A stretch of 38,554 bases of DNA from Chloroflexota bacterium. GTDB lineage: Bacteria; Chloroflexota; Dehalococcoidia; UBA2247; RBG-13-53-26. The stretch is from contig PUNJ01000191.1 in assembly GCA_003551705.1 (NCBI GenBank), forward strand, positions 1 through 38,554, written 5' to 3'. Every line of letters starts with the position of its first letter. Positions within the stretch are counted from its first letter, which is position 1. The notes below the pieces were generated by a model. It had not been told where the DNA came from. It searched no databases and saw nothing but the letters and a program-made list of their open reading frames with translations. A program made the translations under genes and the position numbers. Below, one piece after another: positions 15,943-23,795 of this stretch.

Positions 15943-16932
15943 ATGAAGGTATTGCTCACGGGCTCCATGGGAAATGTGGGGAGCAACTGTCTCAGGAGCT
16001 TGCTCCGGCATAATCATGAGGTAAGGTGTTTTGACATAAGGTCCAAGGCCAACGAGAGACGCTTTCGTAGCTTCGTAGGACGTGTCGAAATGTTTTGGGG
16101 AGATATAACCCGTCCCGATGATGTCGCCGCCATCGTCAAGGACATTGAGGCCGTAATCCATCTTGGCTTCATGCTCCCTCCGCTCACGGATGAACAACCT
16201 GAGAGGGCAGAGGCGGTCAACGTAGAAGGTACACGCCTGCTTATCGAGGCTGCCAGGCAAGAACGCATCCCGCCGAGATTCATATTCGGTTCATCCTTCA
16301 GCGTCTATGGAGAGACCCAGCATCTCCCCCCACCGAGGAAAGCCACGGAACCTACTAACCCAAGTGACAACTACACTCGTCACAAGATAGCATGCGAGGC
16401 AATGACCAGGAATTCAGGTCTTGACTGGTGTATAGTAAGGCTAGGAGTGGTACCGCCTCGTTCCATAGGCGGCTTCAGTCCCAAGATGTTTGACGCTCCG
16501 CCCGGCGCCCGCATAGAGTTCGCTCATCCAGATGATGTAGGACTGGCACTTAATAATTGCATATGCTCTGAGGAGGTGTGGGGCAGGGTCCTTCTCATAG
16601 GCGGAGGCCCGGGCAGCCAGCTATACTATCGTGACTTCGTGAACGGCATGCTGGAGGGTATGAGGCTGGGCTCCTTGCCGGACCGTGCCTTTACCACCAC
16701 GGCATCGGCCTTCACGGACTGGCTTGACACCGTCGAGAGCCAGGAATTGCTGCAATACCAGCAACATTGCTTCAATGATTTCATACAAGAGATGCGTTCA
16801 CGCTTGGGGCTCGGCCGCTATCTTATGCCCCTCCTGGCCCCGCTAGTCCGCTGGTGGATGCTGCGGCAGTCCCCCTACTACAAGGCATCACAGAGGGAAC
16901 GGGTCCAAGCCAGCGAGGTAGCTCAACCCTGA
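15943..16932 (+). CDS. Extended short-chain dehydrogenase (NAD-dependent epimerase/dehydratase family)
   Basis: 329 residues. The Rossmann motif 'TGSMGNVG' is at residues 6-13, an acidic strand end 'CFDIRSK' (29-35) suggests preference for NAD, 'FGSSFSVYGE' holds the catalytic Ser (116-124), and Tyr144/Lys148 in 'YTRHK' give YxxxK. The substrate domain includes 'CIVRLGVVPP'. The C-terminal 40 residues are basic and amphipathic ('MPLLAPLVRWWMLRQSPYYK'), which could bind the membrane surface. The ATG follows AAAGGGG. It resembles sugar epimerases in fold, but its neighbours (EthD-like, FadH-like) argue for a non-sugar alcohol/ketone substrate. It is only distantly similar to the SDR at 3439. 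Confidence 0.83.
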   Translation: MKVLLTGSMGNVGSNCLRSLLRHNHEVRCFDIRSKANERRFRSFVGRVEMFWGDITRPDDVAAIVKDIEAVIHLGFMLPPLTDEQPERAEAVNVEGTRLLIEAARQERIPPRFIFGSSFSVYGETQHLPPPRKATEPTNPSDNYTRHKIACEAMTRNSGLDWCIVRLGVVPPRSIGGFSPKMFDAPPGARIEFAHPDDVGLALNNCICSEEVWGRVLLIGGGPGSQLYYRDFVNGMLEGMRLGSLPDRAFTTTASAFTDWLDTVESQELLQYQQHCFNDFIQEMRSRLGLGRYLMPLLAPLVRWWMLRQSPYYKASQRERVQASEVAQP

Positions 16933-16983
16933 CTCGGCGCGCAACCGGACCGAAACTCCGCACACACATTGGCAATCTTGCCT

Positions 16984-16992
16984 TGCTATACT
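16984..16992 (+). promoter_or_regulatory. Candidate extended -10 promoter for the hemerythrin gene
   Basis: TGC-TATACT (16984-16992) fits an extended -10. No good -35 is seen at 17 bases. The ATG at 17033 would follow a leader of about 35 bases. Confidence 0.4.
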
Positions 16993-17032
16993 TATTGTAA
17001 GTGAGTCTGAATCTTGAATATGGAGGACCAAC

Positions 17033-17587
17033 ATGAAACCTGTCGGCCCGCTGATGAGAGAGCATAGACTTATTGAACGTGTGCTCCCGGTACTGCGGCA
17101 CTTGGGAGAGATGGTCAGCCGGTATGAACGTATAGATCCTGCTCATGTTTCGGCCGTTTCCGACTTCCTGCATGTCTATGCAGACAGACTTCATCACGGC
17201 AAGGAGGAGGATATCCTTTTCAAGGTGCTGCTATCGAAACCCATGACTACCGAACACAGATCGACAATGGAAGACCTCGTACGGGACCATGTTCGGGGGC
17301 GGACGCTGACGAAGATACTGGACGCTGCCGGAGCACGCTATGTTCAGGGCGATGCTGCTGCCTCGAGCGACTTGCTTGATGCCATCCAGGGACTGACGGA
17401 CCTTTATCCGGATCACATAGACGCGGAAGACCATCGCTTCTTCCTGCCTTGCATGGAATACCTGACGGTAACGGAGCAGGCCGAAATGTTGGAGGAGTTC
17501 GATCGATTCGACAAACAGGTGATGCATGAGAAATATGCCAACGTCACGGCCAGCCTTGAATCAGAGATTATCTCGCTGCGACGCTAG
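17033..17587 (+). CDS. Hemerythrin HHE-domain protein
   Basis: A 184-residue four-helix HHE cation-binding protein. Candidate di-iron ligands: His11 ('REHRLI'), His54/His55 with Glu58/Glu59 in 'LHHGKEEDILF', His86 in 'RDHVRG', and His128 with Glu132/Asp133 in 'DHIDAEDHRFF'. This is the layout of the hemerythrin/RIC/DUF438-like group, which binds O2 or NO or stores and repairs iron. The ATG follows GGAGG by six bases. No signal peptide, so cytoplasmic. The next gene is ChaB-like and close by, suggesting a small stress-linked unit, possibly for oxygen or nitric-oxide handling in an oxygen-sensitive organism. Confidence 0.88.
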   Translation: MKPVGPLMREHRLIERVLPVLRHLGEMVSRYERIDPAHVSAVSDFLHVYADRLHHGKEEDILFKVLLSKPMTTEHRSTMEDLVRDHVRGRTLTKILDAAGARYVQGDAAASSDLLDAIQGLTDLYPDHIDAEDHRFFLPCMEYLTVTEQAEMLEEFDRFDKQVMHEKYANVTASLESEIISLRR

Positions 17588-17633
17588 TTGAATGGTCGCA
17601 TTGTTCAGCTTCGCCGTAAGAATGCACTTCGAT

Positions 17634-17649
17634 ATCCCGGGCCCGGGAT
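17634..17649. repeat. Perfect 16-bp palindrome between hemerythrin and ChaB-like genes
   Basis: ATCCCGGGCCCGGGAT reads the same on both strands. It lies 23 bases before the ATG at 17673 and just upstream of the GGAGG ribosome site, so it could be an operator or, in RNA, a hairpin affecting translation of the next gene. It is not followed by a U-run. Confidence 0.55.
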
Positions 17650-17672
17650 GCTATACCGGTTGGAGGTAGAAA

Positions 17673-17969
17673 ATGCCTGAACAACGCAAAGAAGAGACAG
17701 TCCCCAAAGAGGAAGTCGAAGAATTGAAGGAGCGTGAAACTGAGAACCTGCCCGACATGGTCAAAGAGAAACTGCCGCCTCACGCCCAAGAGATATACCT
17801 AAAGGCACATGATAATGCATTAGAGCAATACAGGGATCCCTCAGAGCGCCGAGGCGGCACCTCCGAGTCACTTGAGCAGGTCGCACACAAGGTTGCCTGG
17901 GCGGCTGTTAAGAAGGAATACAGGAAGGACCTGGAGACGGGTCAATGGGTCAAGAAGGAAGAATATTAG
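17673..17969 (+). CDS. ChaB-like protein
   Basis: 98 residues. The C-terminal two-thirds match the ChaB fold: 'LPPHAQEIYLKAHDNALEQY', a variable loop 'RDPSERRGGTSE', then 'SLEQVAHKVAWAAVKKEYRK' ending 'GQWVKKEEY'. The first 30 residues are an acidic/lysine-rich extension absent from E. coli ChaB (about 76 residues). ChaB is named from its link to the ChaA cation antiporter; its biochemical role is uncertain, and relatives are widespread small cytosolic proteins, often near stress genes. The ATG follows TGGAGG. It is probably co-transcribed with the hemerythrin gene. Confidence 0.85.
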   Translation: MPEQRKEETVPKEEVEELKERETENLPDMVKEKLPPHAQEIYLKAHDNALEQYRDPSERRGGTSESLEQVAHKVAWAAVKKEYRKDLETGQWVKKEEY

Positions 17970-18119
17970 CCCGGCCCTTGTTCGGTCAAGGACAGAAGGG
18001 CAGGCAAGTGAGAGGAAACCAGGCATAGTTGATGAGTACATGCAAGACTGGGCATAGACAGCAGAGGGCCGATGTAGTAGACTTTATGTTGAGTAGCGAA
18101 TGGACCTCACTGGCAGAAG

Positions 18120-18147
18120 CAGGGTGCGATCATGGTTACGCACCCTG
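18120..18147 (+). terminator. Hairpin between ChaB-like and helicase genes
   Basis: Perfect 9-bp stem CAGGGTGCG / CGCACCCTG with a 10-base loop, followed by ATTT. It could end the hemerythrin/ChaB transcript or act as an attenuator in the helicase leader. The short T-run makes it a weak intrinsic terminator at best. Confidence 0.45.
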
Positions 18148-18186
18148 ATTTGCTATATGGGGCGATTCTAAATAACATGTAGGCAT

Positions 18187-19443
18187 ATGCAAGAAAGGAA
18201 TGACACAATCATCACAACCACAGCATCAACTCAATCACAGGAGAAGCGTCGTCGATTAAGGAGACCCCGAAGAAGGCGACCGCAAGAGCAAGTCCTCCCC
18301 ACACCGGAATCTACCTCACGTAATGTTGGTTTCGGCAATGTAAAGATCTCGGAAAACGTCGCTCGTGCCCTCGAGGCTTGCGGGTACGATGAACCTACAC
18401 CTGTCCAGGCAGAATGTATAATGCCTCTTATGGAGGGCCGGGACGTAGTGGGTAAGGCTCGTACTGGCACAGGTAAGACAGCGGCTTTTGGTATTCCCCT
18501 GGCACACGTCATCGACCCAAGTCAGAACATAAGCCAGGCAATAATCATGGTACCAACCCGTGAACTGGCAATGCAAGCCTCGATAGAATTACAACGAATT
18601 TGCAAGTTCAGCGGTTTGAAAGTTGCCATTCTATACGGCGGTCAATCTATCCGCACTCAAATAGAAGCGCTTAAGCGGGGTGCGCAGATAGTGGTAGGCA
18701 CACCAGGAAGAGTGCTCGATCACCTATCACGGCGAACTCTGATACCGGATGGCATTCGCCTGGCGATAGTAGACGAGGTCGATCGCATGCTGGATGCGGG
18801 ATTCGCTCCGGATATCGAGGATATTCTTCGGTGGATTCCCAAGCCCCGCCAGACAGCCGTGTTCTCTGCAACGATCCCATCTCCCATCCAGCGATTGATT
18901 AACAGGCATCTTGTCAATCCAGTATGGGTTAATATCTCTGAAGAGGACGACATTGAGACCAAGGTTGAGCAGGTCTACTTCGAGGTGGCCAACCAGGACA
19001 AGTTGGACGGCCTCAGAGAATTGCTCGATCGGAATGGCATTGGTAGTCATACACTGGTCTTCAGACGCACTCAGATAGGCGTCGACCGGCTTGTATCGCA
19101 ATTACGTAGGCGCGGCTACAGTGCCAGCGGGATTCATGGCGGCATGACGCAGTCCCAGCGAAATCAGGTCATGCAGAGCTTTCGATCGGGTGATCTGCAT
19201 TTGCTGGTGGCCACGGACGTGGCCTCACGGGGGCTGGACATACCGTCGATTTCACACGTAATCAACTTCGATATGCCTGCCACCCTGGAAGAATACGTGC
19301 ACCGCATCGGCCGGACAGGTCGCATGGGGCGGGCCGGCATCGCCGCCACTTTCGTCAGTGAGTTGGATCTCGACCTGCTGGATGAACTGCAAAAGTATTT
19401 GGGAGATGAACTGAAACGGGACGTCCTGACCATGTACTGTTAG
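18187..19443 (+). CDS. DEAD-box-family ATP-dependent RNA helicase with a DEVD motif II
   Basis: 418 residues with both RecA-like domains. Q-motif Gln in 'PTPVQ' (70-74), Walker A 'ARTGTGKT' (91-98), Ia 'PTRELA' (123-128), 'GG' (151-152), Ib 'TPGR' (172-175), motif II 'DEVD' (196-199), III 'SAT', IV 'LVFRRTQ', V 'ATDVASRGLDIP', VI 'HRIGRTGR'. All are canonical except motif II, where Val replaces Ala (codon GTC). The N-terminus is a very basic tract ('EKRRRLRRPRRRRPQEQ', about 19-35) that may bind RNA. The basic C-terminal tail and DbpA domain of larger DeaD proteins are missing. It likely unwinds RNA in ribosome assembly, decay or cold adaptation. The ribosome site is poor, and the leader contains the hairpin at 18120. 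Confidence 0.92.
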   Translation: MQERNDTIITTTASTQSQEKRRRLRRPRRRRPQEQVLPTPESTSRNVGFGNVKISENVARALEACGYDEPTPVQAECIMPLMEGRDVVGKARTGTGKTAAFGIPLAHVIDPSQNISQAIIMVPTRELAMQASIELQRICKFSGLKVAILYGGQSIRTQIEALKRGAQIVVGTPGRVLDHLSRRTLIPDGIRLAIVDEVDRMLDAGFAPDIEDILRWIPKPRQTAVFSATIPSPIQRLINRHLVNPVWVNISEEDDIETKVEQVYFEVANQDKLDGLRELLDRNGIGSHTLVFRRTQIGVDRLVSQLRRRGYSASGIHGGMTQSQRNQVMQSFRSGDLHLLVATDVASRGLDIPSISHVINFDMPATLEEYVHRIGRTGRMGRAGIAATFVSELDLDLLDELQKYLGDELKRDVLTMYC

Positions 19444-19647
19444 GCGCCCGCCGGTAACCAAGACCTGACGCTACCACCAACCGGGGCGAGACATTGGACC
19501 AAGCATGTACCGCCCCTTTTTGCTTTCCACTATGAAGCTGCTTCTCCCAGGTGCGTATTGCGACCAGAGAAGTCCCAAAGCCTGGAAAGCATCGCCGCCG
19601 GCCGGGTCGGTTCCACATAATCGAAGGGGGCCTTTTGTTTTGACTCT

Positions 19648-19664
19648 GGCATCCGCCGGATGCC
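19648..19664. terminator. Short hairpin between convergent helicase and MoaD-like genes
   Basis: 8-bp perfect inverted repeat GGCATCCG / CGGATGCC around a single C, in the 235-base gap between two convergent genes. A T-rich run (CCTTTTGTTTTG) lies just before it on the plus strand. It could serve as a weak two-way terminator; nothing else is seen in this gap. Confidence 0.3.
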
Positions 19665-19678
19665 TAAACATGCTATCA

Positions 19679-19951
19679 TCACATGTGGAAGAAGAAGACG
19701 TAGAGACGGTCGTCATCCTTGAGCGTCGTAGAGACGGCGTCCTCCGGCAACTCGATACCGTTGACGTAAAAACGGACCTGCCGTCTAAGCCCCCCAGCCG
19801 GTTCATACACCCATTCGGCAACAGAGGGATACTCCCGGACCAGCGCCTGCAGGCATTCGACCGGACTAGCAGCATCCAGTTGAAACGACCTTGTTTCATC
19901 ACCAAGCGCAGCCAGTGAGCACAACAAGCGGCTGATGGTTACATCGATCAT
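19679..19951 (-). CDS. MoaD/ThiS-like beta-grasp protein without the terminal Gly-Gly
   Basis: Start taken at ATG 19951, which has GGGGG six bases upstream; the frame extends to an ATG at 19996 with a poorer site. The 90-residue product shows the beta-grasp pattern of sulfur carriers: opening strand 'IDVTISRLL', 'SPVECLQALVREYPSV', then 'VRFYVNGIELP', 'TTLKDDDRLYVFFFHM'. In MoaD and ThiS the chain ends in Gly-Gly, which carries the thiocarboxylate; here it ends Phe-His-Met just after the last strand. It therefore cannot work as a normal sulfur carrier and may be a scaffold, an aldehyde-oxidoreductase-linked relative, or a truncated form. No E1-like or molybdopterin gene is nearby. Confidence 0.65.
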   Translation of the reverse strand: MIDVTISRLLCSLAALGDETRSFQLDAASPVECLQALVREYPSVAEWVYEPAGGLRRQVRFYVNGIELPEDAVSTTLKDDDRLYVFFFHM

Positions 19952-20101
19952 TCCAGGCCCCCTGACAGCTTCGAATGCGAGCGAGACCCTTTGCATAAAG
20001 GGAGACAGACCCTCGAAAGGATTCTAGCATGCTGACGCTGGCCTTGGAAATGCTGCTTTGGTGTTGGGTTGTGGACCACGTCTTGCACCGTCCAGCGACA
20101 T

Positions 20102-20134
20102 AAGACTACGGGCCTCTAAGAGGCCCGTAGTCTT
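20102..20134 (-). terminator. Strong hairpin terminator after the flavoprotein pair
   Basis: A perfect 16-bp inverted repeat (20102-20117 and 20119-20134) around one A, starting 17 bases after the stop at 20151. Real loop size is larger because the central pairs must open. It is symmetric, so could work on both strands. The minus-strand read-out after the stem is TATGTC, so the U-run is weak. Confidence 0.7.
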
Positions 20135-20150
20135 GCCAGTGAGAAGAAGG

Positions 20151-21788
20151 TTACATATAAGTCTTGACGTAGTCCTGCATCAGTTTCGTCGGCTTCCACC
20201 ATTTGGTAAGGCCCATATCCTCTGCGACTTTATTAGCCGCTATATAGCCAGGCCCACCGGTTACCATACCGCCAGGGTAGGTACAAGCCCCGCAAAGATA
20301 GAGCCCTTCAACAGGGGTCTTCGAACTGGAGCATTCAATATTCGGGCGGTTGAAGCCGATCTGCATCGGCGTATAGTCTCCTTGCTTGATACCCCCACGT
20401 CGCATATTGGGGAAACGTATCTCCACGTCCATCGGGTTTTCAGCAAGGGTCAGAATGATATTATCCTTGTTCATGTTTGGCGCCGCCTTGGCCAACTTCT
20501 CCCGTACAGCTTCTTCAACCTTCCCGCCGTTCTTTTCCCATCCACCTTCGATTTCGTAAGGTGCGTGCATTTGGAAGAAGGAAACATGGGCTCCCGGTTT
20601 CCGAACCAGATGCGGGTCCCAGAAGCTCTCGCAGGTAACGTGGCCACCGAAGTTGTCGTCCAGTTTGCCCTTCATGACGTTATTCCAGTGATTGACAATC
20701 TGTTCCGTGCTGTCAAAGCCGATCACGGTCATGTAGCTCTCATTGGCCCAGGGATCATCACACTTGTATGCGGGCATTTCCGTGGACACCGTATGAAGTG
20801 TGTAATAGCTCCACTTGTCATATTTCCAGTTCTCCACAGTGTCCCTGAGCTGGCCGGGCAATTTGTTTTTGCCTACCAGGTCGAAGAAGGTGGTATGCGG
20901 GTCCAGGCTGGAAATGACTACCGGGGCGTGCAGTGTTCGTCCTTCCCAAAGGTCCACACCGGTCACTTTGCCGTTTTGCATGCATATCTCGTTCGCCTGA
21001 GAGGCCTCGAGAATAATTCCCCCATTGCGAACAATTTCGCGGGCCAGAGCCCCAGCCAGCTTGTGAGATCCGCCCAGGCAGTATGCTTTGTCCATGGCCC
21101 GGGTGAGTAGCAACGGCACGAAGAGGCCCACACCTGTCTCGTTGGGGTCCAGTCCCCACATGCAAGTAGCGTACAGCATCAACGCCCTTACCTTGTCGTC
21201 GTCAAAGGACTCCTCCATGATCTGCATGGGACTCTTTTCGTTGAGTTCGAGCAGTTCGCGCCCGATTTCGGTGCGCTGCATACCCACAATGAGGTCCAGC
21301 GATGGTTTGGGTGGCAGGTATGTTGCGGGCCCGACGATTTCGTCCATCATGCGCTGCCATACCCGCATGTGCCTGCCAAAAGCCATGGCATCTTTGTAGG
21401 AGTACTTGAGGATGGAGTCGATGGTGTCCTCGATCATCTTGGTGAGCAGAAGGGTGCTTCCGTCACCGAAGACCATGGCCATCTGCAAGTTGGGCTTGAT
21501 CCAGGTCAAGGCATGGCGATTCAGGTCAAAGTCCTGGAGTGCGGGCATGTAGTCCACCATCATATGATAGATGGCGTGCATGTTCGAATAGTAGCAGGGG
21601 AAGAGTACTTCTTCGGTAGCCAACCCACCGCCGACTTCATAACGGCGCTCGACGACCGCCACTTTTGCCCCGGCTTTGGCCAGATAGGCGGCAGTCATCA
21701 GACCATTCGGCCCGCCACCAATGACAACCACATCCCAGTTGCTGTCGGCAGGAAATTCGTCAAATAGCTTCCCAGTTATCCCGTCCAT
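20151..21788 (-). CDS. Phytoene-dehydrogenase-like FAD oxidoreductase (COG1233 type), paralogue A
   Basis: 545 residues. Dinucleotide-binding motif 'DVVVIGGGPNGLMTAAYLAK' (19-38) is followed by 'VAVVERRYEVGGG' (43-55), the FAD-ribose/GG signature of the CrtI/amine-oxidase superfamily. The C-terminal FAD motif is 'VEGLYLCGACTYPGGMVTGG', then 'PGYIAANKVAEDMG'. Length and motifs suit the PYROXD2/phytoene-dehydrogenase-like group rather than true carotenoid desaturases. It likely oxidises or isomerises C-C bonds in a hydrophobic substrate. The ATG follows AAGGAGGA and lies 16 bases after the stop of its paralogue, so the two are co-translated and may form a heterodimer. No phytoene synthase or isoprenoid gene is in view. 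Confidence 0.87.
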   Translation of the reverse strand: MDGITGKLFDEFPADSNWDVVVIGGGPNGLMTAAYLAKAGAKVAVVERRYEVGGGLATEEVLFPCYYSNMHAIYHMMVDYMPALQDFDLNRHALTWIKPNLQMAMVFGDGSTLLLTKMIEDTIDSILKYSYKDAMAFGRHMRVWQRMMDEIVGPATYLPPKPSLDLIVGMQRTEIGRELLELNEKSPMQIMEESFDDDKVRALMLYATCMWGLDPNETGVGLFVPLLLTRAMDKAYCLGGSHKLAGALAREIVRNGGIILEASQANEICMQNGKVTGVDLWEGRTLHAPVVISSLDPHTTFFDLVGKNKLPGQLRDTVENWKYDKWSYYTLHTVSTEMPAYKCDDPWANESYMTVIGFDSTEQIVNHWNNVMKGKLDDNFGGHVTCESFWDPHLVRKPGAHVSFFQMHAPYEIEGGWEKNGGKVEEAVREKLAKAAPNMNKDNIILTLAENPMDVEIRFPNMRRGGIKQGDYTPMQIGFNRPNIECSSSKTPVEGLYLCGACTYPGGMVTGGPGYIAANKVAEDMGLTKWWKPTKLMQDYVKTYM

Positions 21789-21804
21789 TTATCTCCTCCT
21801 TTTC

Positions 21805-23520
21805 CTAGGGGCGTTTGGCCGATTTCTTGCCCCGCTCGGGTATATACCACGGGGATGGGTACCACCACTGGCCAGGTTCGGCAATGCCGTCCTCAATCAT
21901 GATGTGCATCAGGTTGTACCCGCAGGCCATCAGCGCAAGCCCGCCCGGATGTGTAGATGACTGGTGGCACAGGTATAAACCGTCGATGGGAGTGCGGCCC
22001 CGTGCCAGCTCCGGCATGGGCCTCTGGTTCCACCACTCGGCCCTGGAAGGACGGACGCCATACCATGACCCGCCAAGCAGTCCCGTATTGCGGAACTCTG
22101 AATCATACGGAGTATTGACGAAGGTACTTACGATGTTATTCGAATCCAGGTTCTCGCAAACGCAGCTGGCCAGTTCCAGATGATAGGCGTCCATTTCTGC
22201 CTTGATCTTGTTGAGATTATCAGGACCTTCGGGGTCATACTCGGGTGTAGCCACCATGGTATCAAAGGGCCCGCAGATATACTGGCCCGGCCTGGTGCAC
22301 TGGGGATGGGTCACGTCGTAGTTCTGGTTACCAACCCAGAGGAAGAGTCCCTCCTTGGCAGGAACCCTGGGCTTCCCTTTCCAGCCGAGAACGTCGGCCA
22401 CGTGATTGAAGTATTCCTTTCTGGTCCCGGCGCCGCCGATAAACGGACCGCCTGTGAATACGCCTTCGCCAGCCATCGCCGAGGCGTAGGCAGGGCGAAA
22501 ACGTAGCTGGTCCTTGGTAAGCCAGTGGGTCACATAAAGGCTCCCGCCCTTGAGACTCAGGTCCTTGATCCTTTGCAGGAAGCCGGCATCCATGTGGCTG
22601 GGACCGATGAACTGCTGGAAGGTCTGGCGAACATCAGTGGCGCTGATTACGGCCTTCCTGGCCCAAATCTTCTTCTCTCCCCGCGGTGAAGTGTCTTTCA
22701 ATCGCACACCCACTGCTGTGCCATCATTGATCATGATTTCCTCGACCGGGCAACAAGTGCGTACGGTGGCACCATGAGCGATGGCACAGCGCAGCAGTGC
22801 GTGATAGTAGCCATGGATGTTGCCACGCGGTCCCACGGGTCTAGGTATATATGGCGGCTGTACCATGCCAACACAGGAGAGTGCTGGAATAGCTTGTCCC
22901 TCAAAGTGCCCGTGAGCTCCTGAGACCAGGGCAACATAGGCCATGCATGCCTTGAAGGGCTCTCCCTCAATGTACTCATCCATTAAATCGAACATGGTCA
23001 TCTGCAACAACTCAGGTGTCCAGACATCGGGCTGGTGCTGCTTGTATACCTGCATGAAGGGAATATTGTCGGGTGTCAGTTCCACATCAATCGGGTGCGG
23101 CGGGCACCAGAAAGTTGCCCTGAACAAGTCGGTGCTGAACATTGGAGTACCCAGAAAGCCCAGGAGCTTGGCCCAGGCCAGTCCATCTTGCTCGGTCACG
23201 TGATACATGCCCTCACCGGTCATAAAACCTGTCGGTACACCCCGGTATTCAGGGTTCCTGGCATGCAGGTCCATGCGGAAGCCGTATTTCCAGAGTTCCA
23301 GTTGCTCCCAGCCGGGTGAAGGTCCGGCATAGTTGGCGATAGCATGCGGAGAAAGGCGTACTCCAGCTATGGGCTCCGTATTCTCCTGTGCCCCGCCGCA
23401 TTCCGGCCTCTCCTCAAGAATACATACACTCAGGCCGCACTTGGCCAGGTATGCAGCTATGGTAGTCCCATTGTGTCCGCCGCCAATGATGACTACATCG
23501 AAGCGTTCATCTTCACTCAT
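21805..23520 (-). CDS. Phytoene-dehydrogenase-like FAD oxidoreductase (COG1233 type), paralogue B
   Basis: 571 residues, the first gene of the pair. N-terminal 'DVVIIGGGHNGTTIAAYLAK' (8-27), 'VCILEERPECGGAQ' (32-45), and the C-terminal FAD site 'IDGLYLCHQSSTHPGGLALM'. It differs from paralogue A by about 26 residues in length, with a Trp/Pro-rich tail ('GQWWYPSPWYIPERGKK'). Both lack signal peptides and membrane spans. The ATG has GGGAGG six bases upstream; a 275-base gap separates it from the response regulator gene on the same strand, where I see no convincing promoter. Substrate unknown; a desaturase or ketone-forming reaction on a lipid-like molecule is the best guess from family knowledge. 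Confidence 0.87.
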   Translation of the reverse strand: MSEDERFDVVIIGGGHNGTTIAAYLAKCGLSVCILEERPECGGAQENTEPIAGVRLSPHAIANYAGPSPGWEQLELWKYGFRMDLHARNPEYRGVPTGFMTGEGMYHVTEQDGLAWAKLLGFLGTPMFSTDLFRATFWCPPHPIDVELTPDNIPFMQVYKQHQPDVWTPELLQMTMFDLMDEYIEGEPFKACMAYVALVSGAHGHFEGQAIPALSCVGMVQPPYIPRPVGPRGNIHGYYHALLRCAIAHGATVRTCCPVEEIMINDGTAVGVRLKDTSPRGEKKIWARKAVISATDVRQTFQQFIGPSHMDAGFLQRIKDLSLKGGSLYVTHWLTKDQLRFRPAYASAMAGEGVFTGGPFIGGAGTRKEYFNHVADVLGWKGKPRVPAKEGLFLWVGNQNYDVTHPQCTRPGQYICGPFDTMVATPEYDPEGPDNLNKIKAEMDAYHLELASCVCENLDSNNIVSTFVNTPYDSEFRNTGLLGGSWYGVRPSRAEWWNQRPMPELARGRTPIDGLYLCHQSSTHPGGLALMACGYNLMHIMIEDGIAEPGQWWYPSPWYIPERGKKSAKRP

Positions 23521-23795
23521 ATTGGCCCTCCCTGTCTATTCAATTCGGCAATTTTGGGGACATGACGCAGGCTCGCGCCATGGAAAAAGGAAGCAGTCCC
23601 CCCACATACCAGTTGCCTGTCGATGGCCGCGCTTTGTTATGCCCTTTTGTAGAATAGCAGAGCCGGGCCAGGCCTGATATCAGGAAATGGCTGGAAGTTT
23701 TGTCAGGAAATGCCTTACGTAGTGCTGTCCTCGTCGGTGATACCGCCAACCTTGGCGGACTGCAGGGGCAAGCAAGCAGTCATCGGCCGGCACAC

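Noticed and set aside
20058-21110. Long plus-strand frame opposite the phytoene-dehydrogenase-like gene
   Set aside because: It is antisense to a well-supported gene, has no ribosome site and matches no known family pattern.
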